A DNA stretch of 64,000 nucleotides from Entoloma clypeatum (GCA_963565915.1 OY751485.1:248001-312000); one strand, 5' to 3'. Positions 23,651-35,782 are shown, numbered from the stretch's first letter. The notes: a model not told the origin generated them from the letters alone. Program-made: numbers and translations.

Positions 23651-26600
23651 CTACGTACGCAAGAAGAACAAGCGGCGCAAAGCTCCGTCGAGCTGTTGAG
23701 TCCTCGCGCCAGGACGGGGGAGTTTGTTATAAACAAACGCGTTAGTATGCGCACCCGAATATTCGGCCGCGTGGTACAAGAGCACTCCAACCTTGTGAGG
23801 TTGGCCGTTAGCGGCGCTGGGGGGTGTCTGCGCCCTGCCCCCCAAAGAAGCGCCTGTGCGGTTCTTATCCTTCGATCGCGTTCGCTTGCCAGAGGGGGCT
23901 GCACCCCTTTGAACCCAGCGCGCTACCACGCGACTACCGCCGACGGTTGTGTTGGGCGTTGAACGATCCCGGAAGGCAAATGCCCCTGGGTTATCCATGA
24001 TAAATTTCCCGAAGACGTCCCAGGTGGGGGAGTTCCTCGAGAAGGTGGGCATGTCTGGTGGCCTGGTGGGGTGGTGCAGACATTTGTAGAAAACGTGGGC
24101 GAAGTCCTCGACGGACCCCAGACCGCAGTCGCATTGTTCAACTTTGTCACCGATGTTGAACCTATGTCTATAGTGGCCAATTGGGGCGTGGCTGGTGAGG
24201 CCGCGGACCGTTTGTGCCGTGAGGGATTGGGAGTGACCCACATCCTTAAGCCATGTACCGCCCTTGAGATGGGACGGCTTCATGCGTTTGGCCCGAGCGT
24301 GGTCTTGGCGTCTGACGCACGATCTCGGGAATTGATAGTGTCGGCCAACATACTTGGGGGACTGGTACAGACTGTCCCAGTCACCGAGCATGTCGTCCGT
24401 GAATTGCTTCGTGTTGAAGTCAAGGGATCTGGAGGCCGACTCACCACACTCAATGCGAATCGAGGAGGCGAAGTCGTGCACTGCACGGTGGGGTTCGAAT
24501 CCATGGTCCGAAGAATCGGGGACATGGTGAAAGATGACCTTGGAATTCAGACCGGGTTCCTCAAACCAAGGAATCAGGTTACTGATGATAGCAAGCGCAG
24601 TTGCCTGCGAGGAGTGGAGATCCGGGTCTGTGGCGCGCCGAATGGCGTTGACAGAGTCGGTGAAAATATGGATTACTTCCAGTTGAGAGAGACCCCCTAG
24701 CAGACTGACCAGGTTCGAGAACCCATGTCCGATAGCTAAGGTTTCAGTGTCATCAGAGACTGCGAGGCCGCCAGCCGCCCAGTCTTTGTCGATGGAGTGC
24801 CCCTTGTGCCAGGTTTCCCAGGCTGCAACAGCTTGGTGGCCCGACGAAAGGGAGGGAACTGCCGCGTCAGTGACAATGACGGCGGCTTTGTTGGAGCAGA
24901 TGTTGGCGTCAAACACCTTGTTAAGGGTGATGAGGCGCGCCTTTCTGGCTTCGGCACGGTCCTTAGCGGTCTTGCCGCGGATAAGGGTGATGTCGTGAAT
25001 TACGCGTTCAGGGAATCGGTCGAGGACGCGTTTCCCTGGTTCGTTGTAGTTATTAAAGGGCGATAGGGGGACAGTCACATTTGCACGGTATGCCCAGATA
25101 TCAACGAGGGGGGATTTAAGGTTGTACATAAACTCCGGGGAGTACCACGGACGCTTGGAGGGGTCATCCTCGTCGCATACCATGACGGTCATGTGTCTGG
25201 GTGCAAGGGAGTGCATGCGGACACGGTTTCTGCAGGAGAGCTTCTTGAGGTGCAAGTGCACCGGAGGCAGGCCAGCAAGTGCTTCGACCGCCCCTGTGGG
25301 GGTGGTACGGAAGGCTCCCAAGATCCATAACGCTGCGCGTCTTTGGACTTTGGAGATAGACTTGACGACACCCTTGTTGCGGGCGCCGTCGAAGTTCCAA
25401 AGATTAGCACCGTATAGCGCGATCGGCAAAATACACGATCGGTACAGGGTGCATTTGTGTTTGGGAGTGAGTCCACGGACTGAGTTACCCAGGGATAGTA
25501 AGGCTCCCGTTGCTGAGAAGGCCTTAGTGGCATACCGTTTCGCATGCTCAGTAAAGAGTAGCTTACGGTCGAAGAAGAAGCCCAAGTACCTCCAGAAGGT
25601 CTTGGGGACGAGGGGGGAGTCGCCGGTGAAGGGCGCGAATCCGAGGTCAACCGGGGGGTTATCGTTGCCATTCTTCCTGGAAAAATGGAACGCCTCCGAT
25701 TTAGAGTGCTCGAGGACAAGCCCGAGGGCTGTGGTCAGCTCAAACAGACATTTGTATGCTTTTTTTAATTTGGCAAGGTTTTCCTTCCACGTCTCAGATT
25801 GGACTATGATGGTCCCGTCGTCGACGTATGAAATGAGGGTGGCCTGCGATTGTTCGGCTTGAAATGCGTACATCAGCGGGGCGAGATAGATGGACGATAG
25901 CACAGGGGAGAGGGCGGAGCCCTGACCTACGCCAATGTCAACAGAGAAGAGGTCTGAGAGGTCGTCCTCCCAGGCGTATTGAGTCTGTCTCCCTACTAGG
26001 TAATTTGAAAAGAAGTCCACGACAGTGTCGGGGAATCCCATCCTATCTAGTATGAGCGCTATAACCGAGTGGTTAAGAGAGGGAAAGTATTGGGCCAAGT
26101 CGATGGCGACAACGCTTGTCTTGAGTTTCCTCGCCCATCCTGCACGGATGAGGTGGGTAAGGAATTGTCCGGCGTCTTCGGTGGAGTTCTGACGAACCCC
26201 CCCGAATTGACCTGGGTGCAGCAGACCATGGCGGGCTAGTTCCCACTGGAGTCTGTTAGCGATAGCTTTCTCAAAGAGTTTGCCCAGGGTGTTTAGGAGC
26301 ACGATGGGTCGAAATGCTTTGGGAACGTCGTACGCCGGCTTATTTGGTTTAGGAATAATGACGGTCGTTGAGATTTTGAAGGCGTCAGGCCAAAACCCTG
26401 CCGAGAGGCAGGTGTTCAGGGTCCAGACGAACAACTTCAAGATTTGTTTATGTGCTATTAGGCACTTAAGATGAGTCCACGTAAGATGGTCGGGACCAGG
26501 GGCTGACCGGCTAGAACAACCGGCCAGGGCCTGGAGGACCTCTTGCGAAGTGAATGGAACCCAGTCCCTTTTGGGCTGAGGTTCTAGGGTGCTGCGCAGC

Positions 26601-27876
26601 CTGTCGGGATCGACGGGTCGAGCTTCTGCGGACTGGAAGGACTTGTGGAAGGCGTCACAGGTCTCAGCAGTGGTGTTGCAGGTCTCGCCTTCAAAAATAA
26701 TGGCCTCAGGAGAGGCGTTCTTTCGTGGGCCGATCCAGGAAGTAAGGTCCCAAGGACGCTTATTTTTGTTGGAGACTTCGTCGATCTTCTTGTCGAAAAA
26801 GTTCCGCTTAGCAGTGCGTATGATTTTATGCATAACGCGCCAGTCTTGGTCTGTTTTACCCGAATTGGAATAGGTGCGCCACCCTGCCTTGCAGTCCTTA
26901 TCCCACCAGCCCTTCGACCGGAACGAGTTCCGGGGAGAGCGGGAGAATTCGGTCCACGCGGCCAGGACGAGCTCCTGAACCTTTTGTGTAATACTCGTGA
27001 TGTCCTCCCTAGTGGCCGTAGCCGGAATAGGGATGGAGGAGATGGAATCCGTGAGTGCGGATAGGAAATGAGTTTCCTCTTCCGAGTCTGGTACTATACG
27101 GTATCGTTCCTTCGCGTTAATGAGGGGGGATCTGAGGAGGGTGATGATCGAGCGGTGGTCCGACTCGTCAGGGCTCCCAAGTTTGATGATCGAGTCCTTG
27201 TCCGTGTTAGGGAGGAAGACCAGGTCGATGATGGATGGGGCATTGTTATTCTTAGGAAGTGGGTGAACCCAGTCCTATGATGAACAAGCCCATGAGCGAA
27301 TGCGAAGTCTGAGAGGAGAGACGCATTATGGTTGTGGCGCGTCACTTCGGGGTCCCATAGCGGCGAGGGGCAATTAAAATCACCACCTATGTACCGAATA
27401 GGAGGAAGGGATGTACCAAGGGTGGCAAGGATACGTATAGCAGTGCCCTGCGTATCCGAGTAGGCATTAATTAGGTTGATCTGGCCCTCGGGGACAGACA
27501 ACGTAAGAAGATTGACATCTCGGTGGCGAACGATGTCTGAGCGAAGTTTAGGTTTCATAGCGGTACGCCGCCTATGAACATAAACTATGGCGCGGGGGCG
27601 AAGGTCCTCATCCAGGTTATCTGGATCAAGGACAGGCTCCGAGTGGTGGAGGCACATCCAGTCAGGGTGGTTCGGCGGACCCACAAGGGGCTCACCGTCC
27701 TTTCTCGTCATGGACGCGATATGTCGAATGGTAGCCCAGGGGGGCTCTTGCACAAAGATTATGTCGAGATTATCTTTCTGACTCTCTAACATAGTTGACA
27801 GGAGAACGCTCTTTCGGTACACGTTCTGGGAGCGAATTCGCAAACCCTCAAGTTTATTCATAGTTGTACTTAACAT
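23651..27876 (-). pseudogene. LINE ORF2: endonuclease, reverse transcriptase, RNase H
   Basis: The ATG at 27876 opens an exonuclease-endonuclease-phosphatase domain (RIRSQNVYRKS, IIFVQEPPW, YIGGDFNCPSPLWD). Near 27260 one base is missing: reading shifts from FTHFL into KNNNAPSIIDLVF, which then runs open to 23651. The RT has FRPIVLLNTLGKLFEKAI, VVAIDLAQYFPSLNH, GVGQGSALSPVLS and SYVDDGTIIV. The RNase H region contains VIVTDAAV and IHIFTDSVNAI. A C-terminal CDCGLGSVEDFAHVFYKC is a likely CCHC-type motif. Except for the frameshift the ORF looks intact, so the insertion is fairly young. Confidence 0.9.
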
Positions 27877-30068
27877 ATGACTACGTTTGGTTGAATGCGG
27901 CTATTGTCTCGGTCAGCTGGACGAGGCGAGGGGTTAGATTCAAAGAAGTGGGTGAAGTCCGCACTTACGTTTGCTTCTTGGTATCGGCGCCAGATCCAAT
28001 CAGGGTTGAATCGGCTTTTCCAGTATTTGCATACGCGATCATCTGCGCGGTGGCTACCTTTGCAGTTGATGCAGCGACCTGCATGTTCGCAGTCCTTGCC
28101 ATCGGGGGTGGGGAGGACTGGGGGGTTTGCCTTGGCGTTCCCGCGGCAGCAGGAGGCGAGGGCTCGATGGAATTCGACGGTGTGGGGCTCACCGCAGATG
28201 GGGCAGAGTTTGCTTTTGAGAGGGCAGATCCGAGTGTTGGATGGATGGCCGAATCGCCAGCAGCGGTTGCATTGAGGCACTCCAACGTGCTTCTCGGCAG
28301 GGTTCAGGACGAGTCGGTAAGGGCCATACATGAAGGTCTTTCCGGCTAAGTTCTTGAGAACAAGACCCCCTTTGGAGTCTTCGATGTCAAACCAGATGGT
28401 CCCGGTGCTGGACGACGGGGAGTTTCTGGCGAGGCGGGGCTTCGAGTTCTCGTAGTAGGAGAACTCGCGGGCAAAGGGAGCAGACGACATTATGTCAGCG
28501 ACCTGGCTCTCCGAGAGGGGAACGAGGCGGCCGGATTTCGGGTCGCGTTGTGGGGTGAGCCCGTAGTACGGGAAGTCGCAGATTTTGAGACTCGATTTGG
28601 AGGTGGGTACCTCCACTCGAAGGTCAGTGTCAGGGGCCGAATGAGCGCTAGCGGCAAGCTTGGACTCGAAAAGGGCTTTGAAAACTTTGAGGTCGTCCTC
28701 GTCGGGGACTTCGTCGGTCGCCAGGGAGAGACCCCCCCGGTTTGACTCAACAGAAGTGACGCGGATCGTCCTCTTTGCGTTGCCCAGATGACCGTTGATC
28801 TGGGTGAAGATAGTCTCCACCGCCCAGGGAAAGGGGGGGGAGGTGTAAACGGAGACGGATTTGCGAGACCGTCCTGACGTGGTAAAACGCTTCTGCTTCT
28901 TTCGGCGGGCCTGGGAAGCAGAAGGAGAGGTGGGCCTAATAGCAGCCGTGGCTTGCTGTAGGGCAATGGTAGTGGTGGCAGGGAACATCTTGGCCATGGC
29001 GACCAAGGTTTCCTGCTGCGACTCAGCAGCGGATTTGCGTTTTTTCGACGCAGTGGACCAGGGTTGGGCTGCAGCTACAACAGCAGGCGGGGGAGCCCAC
29101 GCTGAGCCTGCAAGGCCGGAGGGATGTCGCTTCGCCGGGGGCGAGGGGACGGGGCGGGAAAGGAGCTTGGCCTTCTCGCGAGCGAGGCGGCCGGATGCTC
29201 CAGCTGACGCGGACATGCGGGGTGTGGGTTTGGCTGTCTTCGGGAAGGAAGGCAGCTTCTTCTTGGGTGGCGGAGGTTTGGGGTCCTTCGCCGCGACAAT
29301 GTTTTCGGGAGCAGACGTGAACGCCGACACCCCAGGGATCTTGACGAGGCGATCAATTAAGACGCCCAGTCCAGTGAGACGAACGCCGGAGGGGTCATCC
29401 CCTTCGGCATATTCGGTGAGAGCTCCGACATCCGCAAGGGTGTGGATGAGGGAGGCTGTAGCGGTGCAGAGCTGGTCTGCAGTGGATTGGTCAATAGACC
29501 GGCGTTGAGATGCGGTCCAAGTGACCAGGTCTCGTACGGAGGCAACGGAAGCGAGGGCGGCGTTGAAGTCGGACGACAACGTGTCCGCGGAGCCTTGCAA
29601 CATGCAGGGGCCTGCAAGTTCGCTGTTGTAGCCTAGGGTGGCCGGCATGCTGGGGGCATCGACGATCATGGGAGCGTCAGGGCGGTCAGCAGGGGCAGGG
29701 GGGGGAGGGCGTTCCGAGCTATCGGAGTCGTCTGAGGTGGGGGATGCGGGGCGCGGGGTAGCAGACCCAGCGGATCCCATAGAGATGTTGCTGCCCTGGG
29801 GTGAGGAGGGGCGCGCAGAGGGAGCCTTTTTCTTGTATCGGCCGCCGGGGGGGCCAACAGGAGCAAGGGCGGATGTCGGTGCGGCAGCAGCCATGGCGGC
29901 TACCGTAGACGCTGTGGAGTAAGGACCTGTCGTTGCAGACGCTCCCACAGGAACGGCAGGGGTTGCAGACCAGTCGGCTTTTTGAGATGTGGACGACCTC
30001 GTTTGAGGAGGAGGTCTCGGGTTGTCGGAGGGGATCGCAGCCGATCTGGGGATCGGCTTTGGAGCCAT
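27870..30068 (-). CDS. LINE ORF1 protein with zinc knuckles
   Basis: 732 codons, uninterrupted. The N-terminal 300 residues are rich in P, S and A and probably disordered. The C-terminal third has knuckles CNRCWRFGHPSNTRIC, CPICGEPHTVEFHRALASC and CINCKGSHRADDRVC, as in gag-like ORF1 proteins of Tad and related LINEs that bind the element RNA. The stop codon overlaps the ORF2 start as ATGTTAA (27876-27870). Confidence 0.88.
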   Translation of the reverse strand: MAPKPIPRSAAIPSDNPRPPPQTRSSTSQKADWSATPAVPVGASATTGPYSTASTVAAMAAAAPTSALAPVGPPGGRYKKKAPSARPSSPQGSNISMGSAGSATPRPASPTSDDSDSSERPPPPAPADRPDAPMIVDAPSMPATLGYNSELAGPCMLQGSADTLSSDFNAALASVASVRDLVTWTASQRRSIDQSTADQLCTATASLIHTLADVGALTEYAEGDDPSGVRLTGLGVLIDRLVKIPGVSAFTSAPENIVAAKDPKPPPPKKKLPSFPKTAKPTPRMSASAGASGRLAREKAKLLSRPVPSPPAKRHPSGLAGSAWAPPPAVVAAAQPWSTASKKRKSAAESQQETLVAMAKMFPATTTIALQQATAAIRPTSPSASQARRKKQKRFTTSGRSRKSVSVYTSPPFPWAVETIFTQINGHLGNAKRTIRVTSVESNRGGLSLATDEVPDEDDLKVFKALFESKLAASAHSAPDTDLRVEVPTSKSSLKICDFPYYGLTPQRDPKSGRLVPLSESQVADIMSSAPFAREFSYYENSKPRLARNSPSSSTGTIWFDIEDSKGGLVLKNLAGKTFMYGPYRLVLNPAEKHVGVPQCNRCWRFGHPSNTRICPLKSKLCPICGEPHTVEFHRALASCCRGNAKANPPVLPTPDGKDCEHAGRCINCKGSHRADDRVCKYWKSRFNPDWIWRRYQEANVSADFTHFFESNPSPRPADRDNSRIQPNVVIC

Positions 30069-30226
30069 GTTGCAGTGAGTCGAGTGTTTCGCCTAGGAGA
30101 GCGATAGCAAGAGGATCGGATGGTACGATGGAGCGGGGGGGCTCAACAACGAGAGAGATTGCGACCAGGATGTGGCTGTGCACGTCGTGGTAACAAGTCA
30201 AGAAGCGGTGGGAGGCCATGTGCCTT

Positions 30227-32171
30227 TCTATCTAAAGGATTGAATGACGTGGAACGAAATTACGACGTACATGATAAAGAAATGCTGGGCATAATTCGAG
30301 CGCTGGAAGCATGGAGACACCACCTTGAAGGAGCCAAACACGAGGTCGAGATCTGGACCGATCATAAAAACCTCGAGTACTTCATGCAGGGACGAAAGCT
30401 TAATCGCAGACAAGCACGCTGGGCACTGTATCTAACACGTTTCAATTTCAAATTAATACACAAGGCTGGCACCTCAATGGGAAAGGCGGATGCTCTTTCG
30501 AGAAGGGTTGATCATAGAAAGGGGGTGGAAAATGACAACGAAGACGTAACATTATTAAAACCCGAATACTTCCACTTGCGAGCAATGGATCAAGGTCACA
30601 TACTTATTGATGGACAAGAAAGTAAACTATTAAAACGCATCAGGGATGCCAAGGAGTTTGATGAACAAGTGTTGAAAGCAGTGGAAGAGTTAAAAAAGAC
30701 AAATACCAAAACATTGCGCGCAGATGAATGGCACGAAGAGCAGGGACTCTGGTTACATCGAGGAAAAGTTTATGTTCCAAAAAGTCAGGAACTCAGGGAG
30801 GAAATAATTAAATTACACCACGACAACCCAGTTGCTGGACACCCAGGGCAGTGGAAAACCCTGGAATTGGTTACACGTAATTATTGGTGGCCTAGTATTA
30901 CAAACATGGTCAAAGCATATGTCGAGGGCTGCGACAGATGTCAACGATCAAAAAACGTGCCTCAACCGCTAGCCGGTAAATTAAAAGCAAACACAGAACA
31001 TGCAGGACCATGGAAACATGTTACAGCAGATTTTATTGTAGGACTTCCAGAAGCTCAGGGGTACAACACAGTATTAGTTGTGGCTTGCAGATCGACAAAG
31101 CAATCACACTTTATCAAAACATGCGATGAAGTCTCAGCAGAAGGATTGGCTAAACTATATTGGGATGAAGTCTGGAAACTTCATGGACTACCGGAATCGT
31201 TAACATCAGACCGAGGACCACAATTTGCGGCAATATTTATGAAGGAACTAAATGAAATATTGGGGATCACAACTAAATTATCAATGGTGTATCATCCGCA
31301 AACAGACGGACAGACAGAATGCATCAACCAGGAGTTGGAGCAATATCTAAGATCATTTATTTCCCATCGGCAAACAGATTGGCCCGAATGGATGGCAACC
31401 GCGGAGTTCGTCTATAATAATAAAATTCACACGGCAACTCAGTTTTCACCGTTCTATGTAAATTATGGGTTTAACCCTAGGATGGGCGTAGAACCTCGGA
31501 GGGCAGAAAAGTCAGAACCGGCAAAAGAATTCGCAGAGCGAATGAAGAAGATTCATGAGGAGGCAGAAGCAGCGCTAGTAAAAGCACAAGAAGAGATGGA
31601 ATGGTATGCGAACCTGAAACGGGGTGATGCACCAGTTTACAAAGTTGGCGACAAAGTTTGGTTATCAACTAAAGACCTAAAGTTGAACCGACCCTTAAAG
31701 AAACTTGCCGAACGATGGATTGGACCCTATACCATAACCCAAATCATTTCGTCACACGCTGTAGAACTTAAATTACCAAAAACTTGGAAAATCCACCCGG
31801 TCATCAATGTATCACGGGTCCGATTATTTAAAGAACCACTATTTATATCACAAAGGGTGCAGGCACCAAACCCGATAGTTATCAATGGCAAAGAGGAGTA
31901 CGATGTCGCTAAAGTTATTGACTCAAGATTGAAGAGAGGGAAGCTGGAATATTTAGTGCAATGGGAAGGTCTGACTCAGGACCACAACACGTGGGAACCC
32001 GAGGATCACCTAGAACATGCCAAGGAAGCGGTGGAGGACTTCTTTAAACTAAACCCGAATGCACCCCGGCACTTACGCGCAAACATCTTTGAAGGATTGG
32101 AATTTAAACCATATGAGAATTTCACAGACACCCCAGACGACATCATATCTTGCCTGGAAGTTGAGATCTAG
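30227..32171 (+). CDS. Gypsy-A pol, C-terminal half (RNase H end, integrase, chromodomain)
   Basis: Resumes after the LINE with LSKGLNDVERNYDVHDKE. The RNase H end includes WTDHKNLEYF. The integrase zinc part is HHDNPVAGHPG...CDRCQRS. The catalytic core has ADFIVGLP, SDRGPQFA and TDGQTECINQELEQ. A chromodomain near the C-terminus (YDVAKVIDSRLKRGKLEYLV, then WEGL and TWEPEDHL) would direct integration by binding histone marks. No stop breaks this half. It ends at TAG 32169-32171, just before the purine-rich GAAAGGGGGTAA that serves as polypurine tract at the 3' LTR. Confidence 0.92.
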
Positions 32172-32182
32172 AAAGGGGGTAA

Positions 32183-32471
32183 TGTTATGATCATATTTTC
32201 ACCTTTCACTTTATCTTATCTTATCTCAATCTTATCTTATCTACATCATATCATACATGAGGACATCTTATCATTGTCGCGCAGCATGACGCTGCCTCAA
32301 CGCAGCCTCATGGAATTTACATATATAAGTAGGGTACTTTCACTTGTATTCAATAGCTTGTTCTCTTGAGATTCCTGCTGGGTCTCTTGGCAATACAGTT
32401 CTCTTATCATCTTTCTACTTCGTTCCTAAGTTTGGGCTCGCAACGTCGTTTGACTTAGCGTCGCCTCAACA
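32183..32471 (+). repeat. Gypsy-A 3' LTR
   Basis: 289 bp, same as 19613-19901 with about five base differences. Preceded by the polypurine tract at 32171-32180 and followed by the TSD TGGTG. Confidence 0.93.
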
Positions 32472-33267
32472 TGGTGAAGTGCATACTAGTGCCGGAATCC
32501 ATGATCCACTCAGCATCATTAGTATCTTTGGATTTGTTCTTACATTTCGAACATGAGGCAAAATGATCATCAATTTCCTCCAAGAAGGAGGCAGCAATGA
32601 CAGGTAATTTTAAATAACTACGACCCGGTTCTAGTGACTCATCACGAATCTGGGTGTGTTCTTCTGTCATTGTGTGCTCATGTGAAACTTGTGAAAGAAC
32701 GTACCTTGGGTTGTTGCATGACGAACCTCCAAAAAGCTCATCGTCGACTTTATCCGCCCAACTGAAATGTGTCCATTTGGACGGTCCAGGTTCATCTTCA
32801 TCATACTCATTGAAGTCCATCATCATATCGGCATCATAATCTTGGTGTTCCATCAGAAACGGGGAAGCTTCGTCCATTACCTCATTGTCAGGGGTCGAAT
32901 ATATCCCCAGAATGTCTTTGGGGTATATGACATTATTGATGTTTTGGAGGGTCTGGGACATTCCCACAATGCCAAGAGATGTGACAACATCACGCGCGGC
33001 CTGCATCTCAGGGTACATTGTCGGTTCATTAACCAGAGCACCTGTGAAACGCTGCGCAGATGTGTTTGTCATACAATTGAGAAGCTCTCTCGCACCTGCG
33101 GTCATGATATGTTCAGCGGGACTAGATGTCAACCGCAATTTGAGAGGAGGATGACAACGGGGGTCAGTCGTTGGAGTAGAAGATTGTTGGGGGGGAATGA
33201 TGCATCCCGAGCCCGTGACAGTGGTGAAGGAAGATGTTGGCAGATTCATAGTCATTGCCGACGAGGC
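32472..33267 (-). pseudogene. Copia-A gag end and protease active site
   Basis: Open minus-strand stretch. It begins at the Copia-B insertion site and runs through an acidic region (DFNEYDEDEPGPS) to CSKCKNKSKDTNDAEW, then IMDSGTSMHFT, the Copia protease active site D-S-G. It stops exactly at the Gypsy-A TSD. To the right, past Copia-B, the frame runs on for about 30 codons from 37231 before a stop. Confidence 0.72.
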
Positions 33268-33272
33268 AACAT

Positions 33273-33580
33273 TGTTGAAGTTCCACCTGGGCGCTAGCCA
33301 CAGATGTACTGAGCAACACAGCTACAGTGGAAGTACTCTACTTAACCGGTCTGGCCACTTACATGGTTTGGGAGGGTGAGGCTGGTGAGAGTGGTTGAGG
33401 CTGATGAGAGCGATGGAGCTGGTTAAGAGTCAAGAGACAACTTATTGATATTGACAGTTTCCTGGTCTTATATACTGTACTACTGTTTGTATCAACCAAA
33501 CAAGTATGTAATCGAAGATGTCTAAGGTCATGTGATATAATCTAATCTAATCTAATCTACGTGATGGAAAAGTTTCAACA
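33273..33580 (-). repeat. Copia-B 3' LTR
   Basis: TG...CA ends; contains TCTTATATACTG (TATA on the minus strand) and a run of TCTAA repeats near its right end. Pairs with 36921-37230. Confidence 0.92.
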
Positions 33581-33649
33581 CCCCCCCATATTTAGTACAT
33601 ACTTCTAAATACATCTTACTTTTTCCCATATAGGTACTCTTTTCTTCGC

Positions 33650-34825
33650 CTAATTTTTAAGTAGTCCAAAGTACGGGATAAACTTGCTAAAGAGGATTTT
33701 TCCCAGATTCTTAGTTAAAAGGTCTGCAGGGTTATTCACTCCTTCGATGAATTCGACCGTAATGATGCCTTCAGATACTTTTTCTCTGACAAAGTGGAAT
33801 CGCACGTCGATGTGCTTGGATCGCTTCTCAGTTACAGGATTGGATGTGATAAAGACGGAGCCATTGTTATCTCCATAGATCGGAACCGATCCGATCTGCA
33901 TTCCAGGTTCGGCAAGCATGCTTCTAAGCCATGTTACTGCGCGACTGCAATCTGAGAGTGCCATGTATTCTGCTTCCGTGGAAGAGAGGGCAATGGTTTT
34001 TTGTGCTGATGAAACCCATGTTACTGCTCCAGACGTCAGCGATATGAAGTAACCAGTGGTGGACTTCCTGGTGTTTTCATCTGATGCCCAATCGGAGTCT
34101 GTAAATGCGTAGATTCCTTTCCCAGAATCACCATCATACATGATCGCATAATCTTTTGTTGCCCTCAAATACCTGCAAATATCCCTAGCCACTTCTAAAT
34201 GGTGTTTGGTAGGGTTTGCGGAGAATTGGGACATTTTGATCACGGCGAAACAAATGTCGGGTCTCGTCCCAATCATTAAGTACAATAGTGATCTGATGAC
34301 AGATTGGTACTTGGATCTGAGTTCGGCATTGGGTTCATCTTCAGACTTCATGGGTTTGTAGCCTGTTGGGAGTGGGGTATGGGTGGTATTGGATTTGCTC
34401 ATCCCCATACGTGCGAGAATTTTCTCAAGGTAAGGTACTTGATCAATGAAGATCCTTTTCCCATGTTGCCTTATTTGGATTGAGAGAAATTTTTTCGGTT
34501 CCCCATTAGACACTAGGTGGCCTAGGTCCCTACATTCCCATGTTGTCATGAAGGCCTTCTTCTTCTCTAGTGTGTACTCTCGGTTTGTGCCAAGAAAAGC
34601 AGAGTCATCGACATAAATGACGGCGATTACAGTTTCCCCTTTGGTACTTGTGTGAATGAAAACTCCCGCATCAGAGTGACGCCGGACAAAACCGAGCTTT
34701 TTCATGGAGGAATCGAGTTCTCTCCACCAGGCTAATGCGGCCTGCTTAAGTCCGTATAGGGCTTTGTATAGTCGGTACATGAAGTGTTCTTTCCCTTTTA
34801 CTATGTAGCCCTCAGGCTGTCGCAT
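33650..34825 (-). pseudogene. Copia-B reverse transcriptase C-terminal part and RNase H
   Basis: 391 uninterrupted codons, beginning at MRQPEGYIVKGKEHFMYRL. It has YGLKQAALAWWREL, the catalytic YVDDSAFLG, LYLMIGTRPDICFAV, then RNase H motifs FTDSDWASDE and LSSTEAEYMALSD, and VEFIEGVNNPADLLTK at the end. The open frame suggests little decay here. The first RT motifs are lost at the deletion junction near 34825. Confidence 0.85.
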
Positions 34826-35782
34826 GTAAATTACCTGAGGACCCAGACATGGGATGAAAAGTCATCCAAAAACATAAGGAAATATTTGTATTTATGGTAG
34901 GATGCCGTGGATATCTGTTCAAGATTGGAATGGATAAGATTGAAGGTTTCGGTTGCCCTTGTAATCGAATTGGGGTATGATTGATTCGGCATTTTCCCTT
35001 TGAGGCAACCTGTACAACTTTCCTGTGATTTCTCACGTACTAGTGTCTCAGGTACCCCTTTGGTACTGGTGGGAATCTTTCGAAGTGCTTGATCGTTTGG
35101 GTGACCAAGACGCTTGTGCCATGTTTCGACAGTAATTTCGCTCGAGATCGCATGGATCTGATCATAGCGTATTTCAGTCTAACCAGTAAATGGTTTGACC
35201 AAGGATGTGGGGCGAAAACTGGATTTTGTTCAGCCCTTTGGAGATATTGATTTCTCCACAAGTCCCGTCTACTTTGTAACCATGGTTAAGAAAGACGCCT
35301 AGGGACAATAGGTGTGTGTCCATGTCCAGGATGTAGAATACCAGTCTGAGAAGATGGGTTTTAACTTCCCCATTTAGGGTGTGCCATACTGGAACGGCCC
35401 CAACTCCGAGTATTTCCAGTTTCTTTCCTTTAGCAGCAGTTTGGACAAATCGCTTGACCATGAGAGGTCTATAGTATGCAAAGTCTTTAAACTCATAGGT
35501 GAAGTGTAAAGAAGCACCGGAATCTAATATCCATTGTGCACGTTCTTTTTCCTTACAATGTGTACAGGAGGCAAAATGTTTTATATATTTTTTATGTAGA
35601 TCACTGCTGAAGTGATCTATGCAAACTGTACTGGTACTGGCTAATATATTATATGTCTGTTGAGAGGTATCATTAGCGTTCCGCAATTGATAAGGTTTGA
35701 GAAAAGGGTTTGACAGACCATCAAGTTCTATCTCGTAATCAAATTCATCCGGCCCCATCCATTCCTGGTCGATGTCCATCAT
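34812..35782 (-). pseudogene. Copia-B protease, pre-integrase and integrase start, deleted downstream
   Basis: 35782-35174 contains the protease site QWILDSGASLHFTYEF and SLGVFLNHGYKVDG. 35261-35040 carries ETWHKRLGHPNDQALRK, the integrase zinc part. 35036-34812 holds CTGCLKGKMPNQSYPNS and a first core segment ending FSSHVWVL. It then passes directly into the RT region near 34825, so the rest of the integrase core and the first part of RT (about 1.5 kb in a normal Copia) are missing. Small frame changes separate the three pieces. Confidence 0.75.

Larger units (their letters stand above)
23543..30210 (-). mobile_element. Tad-like LINE retrotransposon, nearly full length
   Basis: About 6.67 kb on the minus strand, ending in a poly-A tail (seen as T from 23543). 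It is flanked by a 16-bp duplication GGAGGCCATGTGCCTT (23527-23542 and 30211-30226). It has two overlapping ORFs: ORF1 with zinc knuckles, and ORF2 with endonuclease, RT, RNase H and a C-terminal cysteine motif. This layout with RNase H is that of fungal Tad1-type LINEs. ORF2 has one frameshift near 27260. A second, 5'-truncated copy with about ten mismatches over 0.76 kb lies at 59869-60655. Confidence 0.92.
19613..32471 (+). mobile_element. Gypsy-A: Ty3/Gypsy chromovirus, split by a LINE
   Basis: LTRs of 289 bp at both ends (TGTTATGATC...CCTCAACA) and a 5-bp TSD TGGTG (19608-19612 and 32472-32476). Gag, protease, RT, RNase H, integrase and a chromodomain follow in chromovirus order on the plus strand. 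The two LTRs differ at about five visible positions. The coding region is interrupted by the LINE at 23543-30210. Two in-frame TGA codons (21379 and 21891) break gag and the start of pol. The element sits inside the protease gene of Copia-A. Confidence 0.93.

Noticed and set aside
24071..24700. 209-codon plus-strand open frame
   Set aside because: Antisense to LINE ORF2, which has clear RNase H and RT motifs on the minus strand.
30120..30226. First 35 codons of the second Gypsy-A pol frame
   Set aside because: They belong to the LINE 5' end and the TSD; true pol sequence resumes at 30227.
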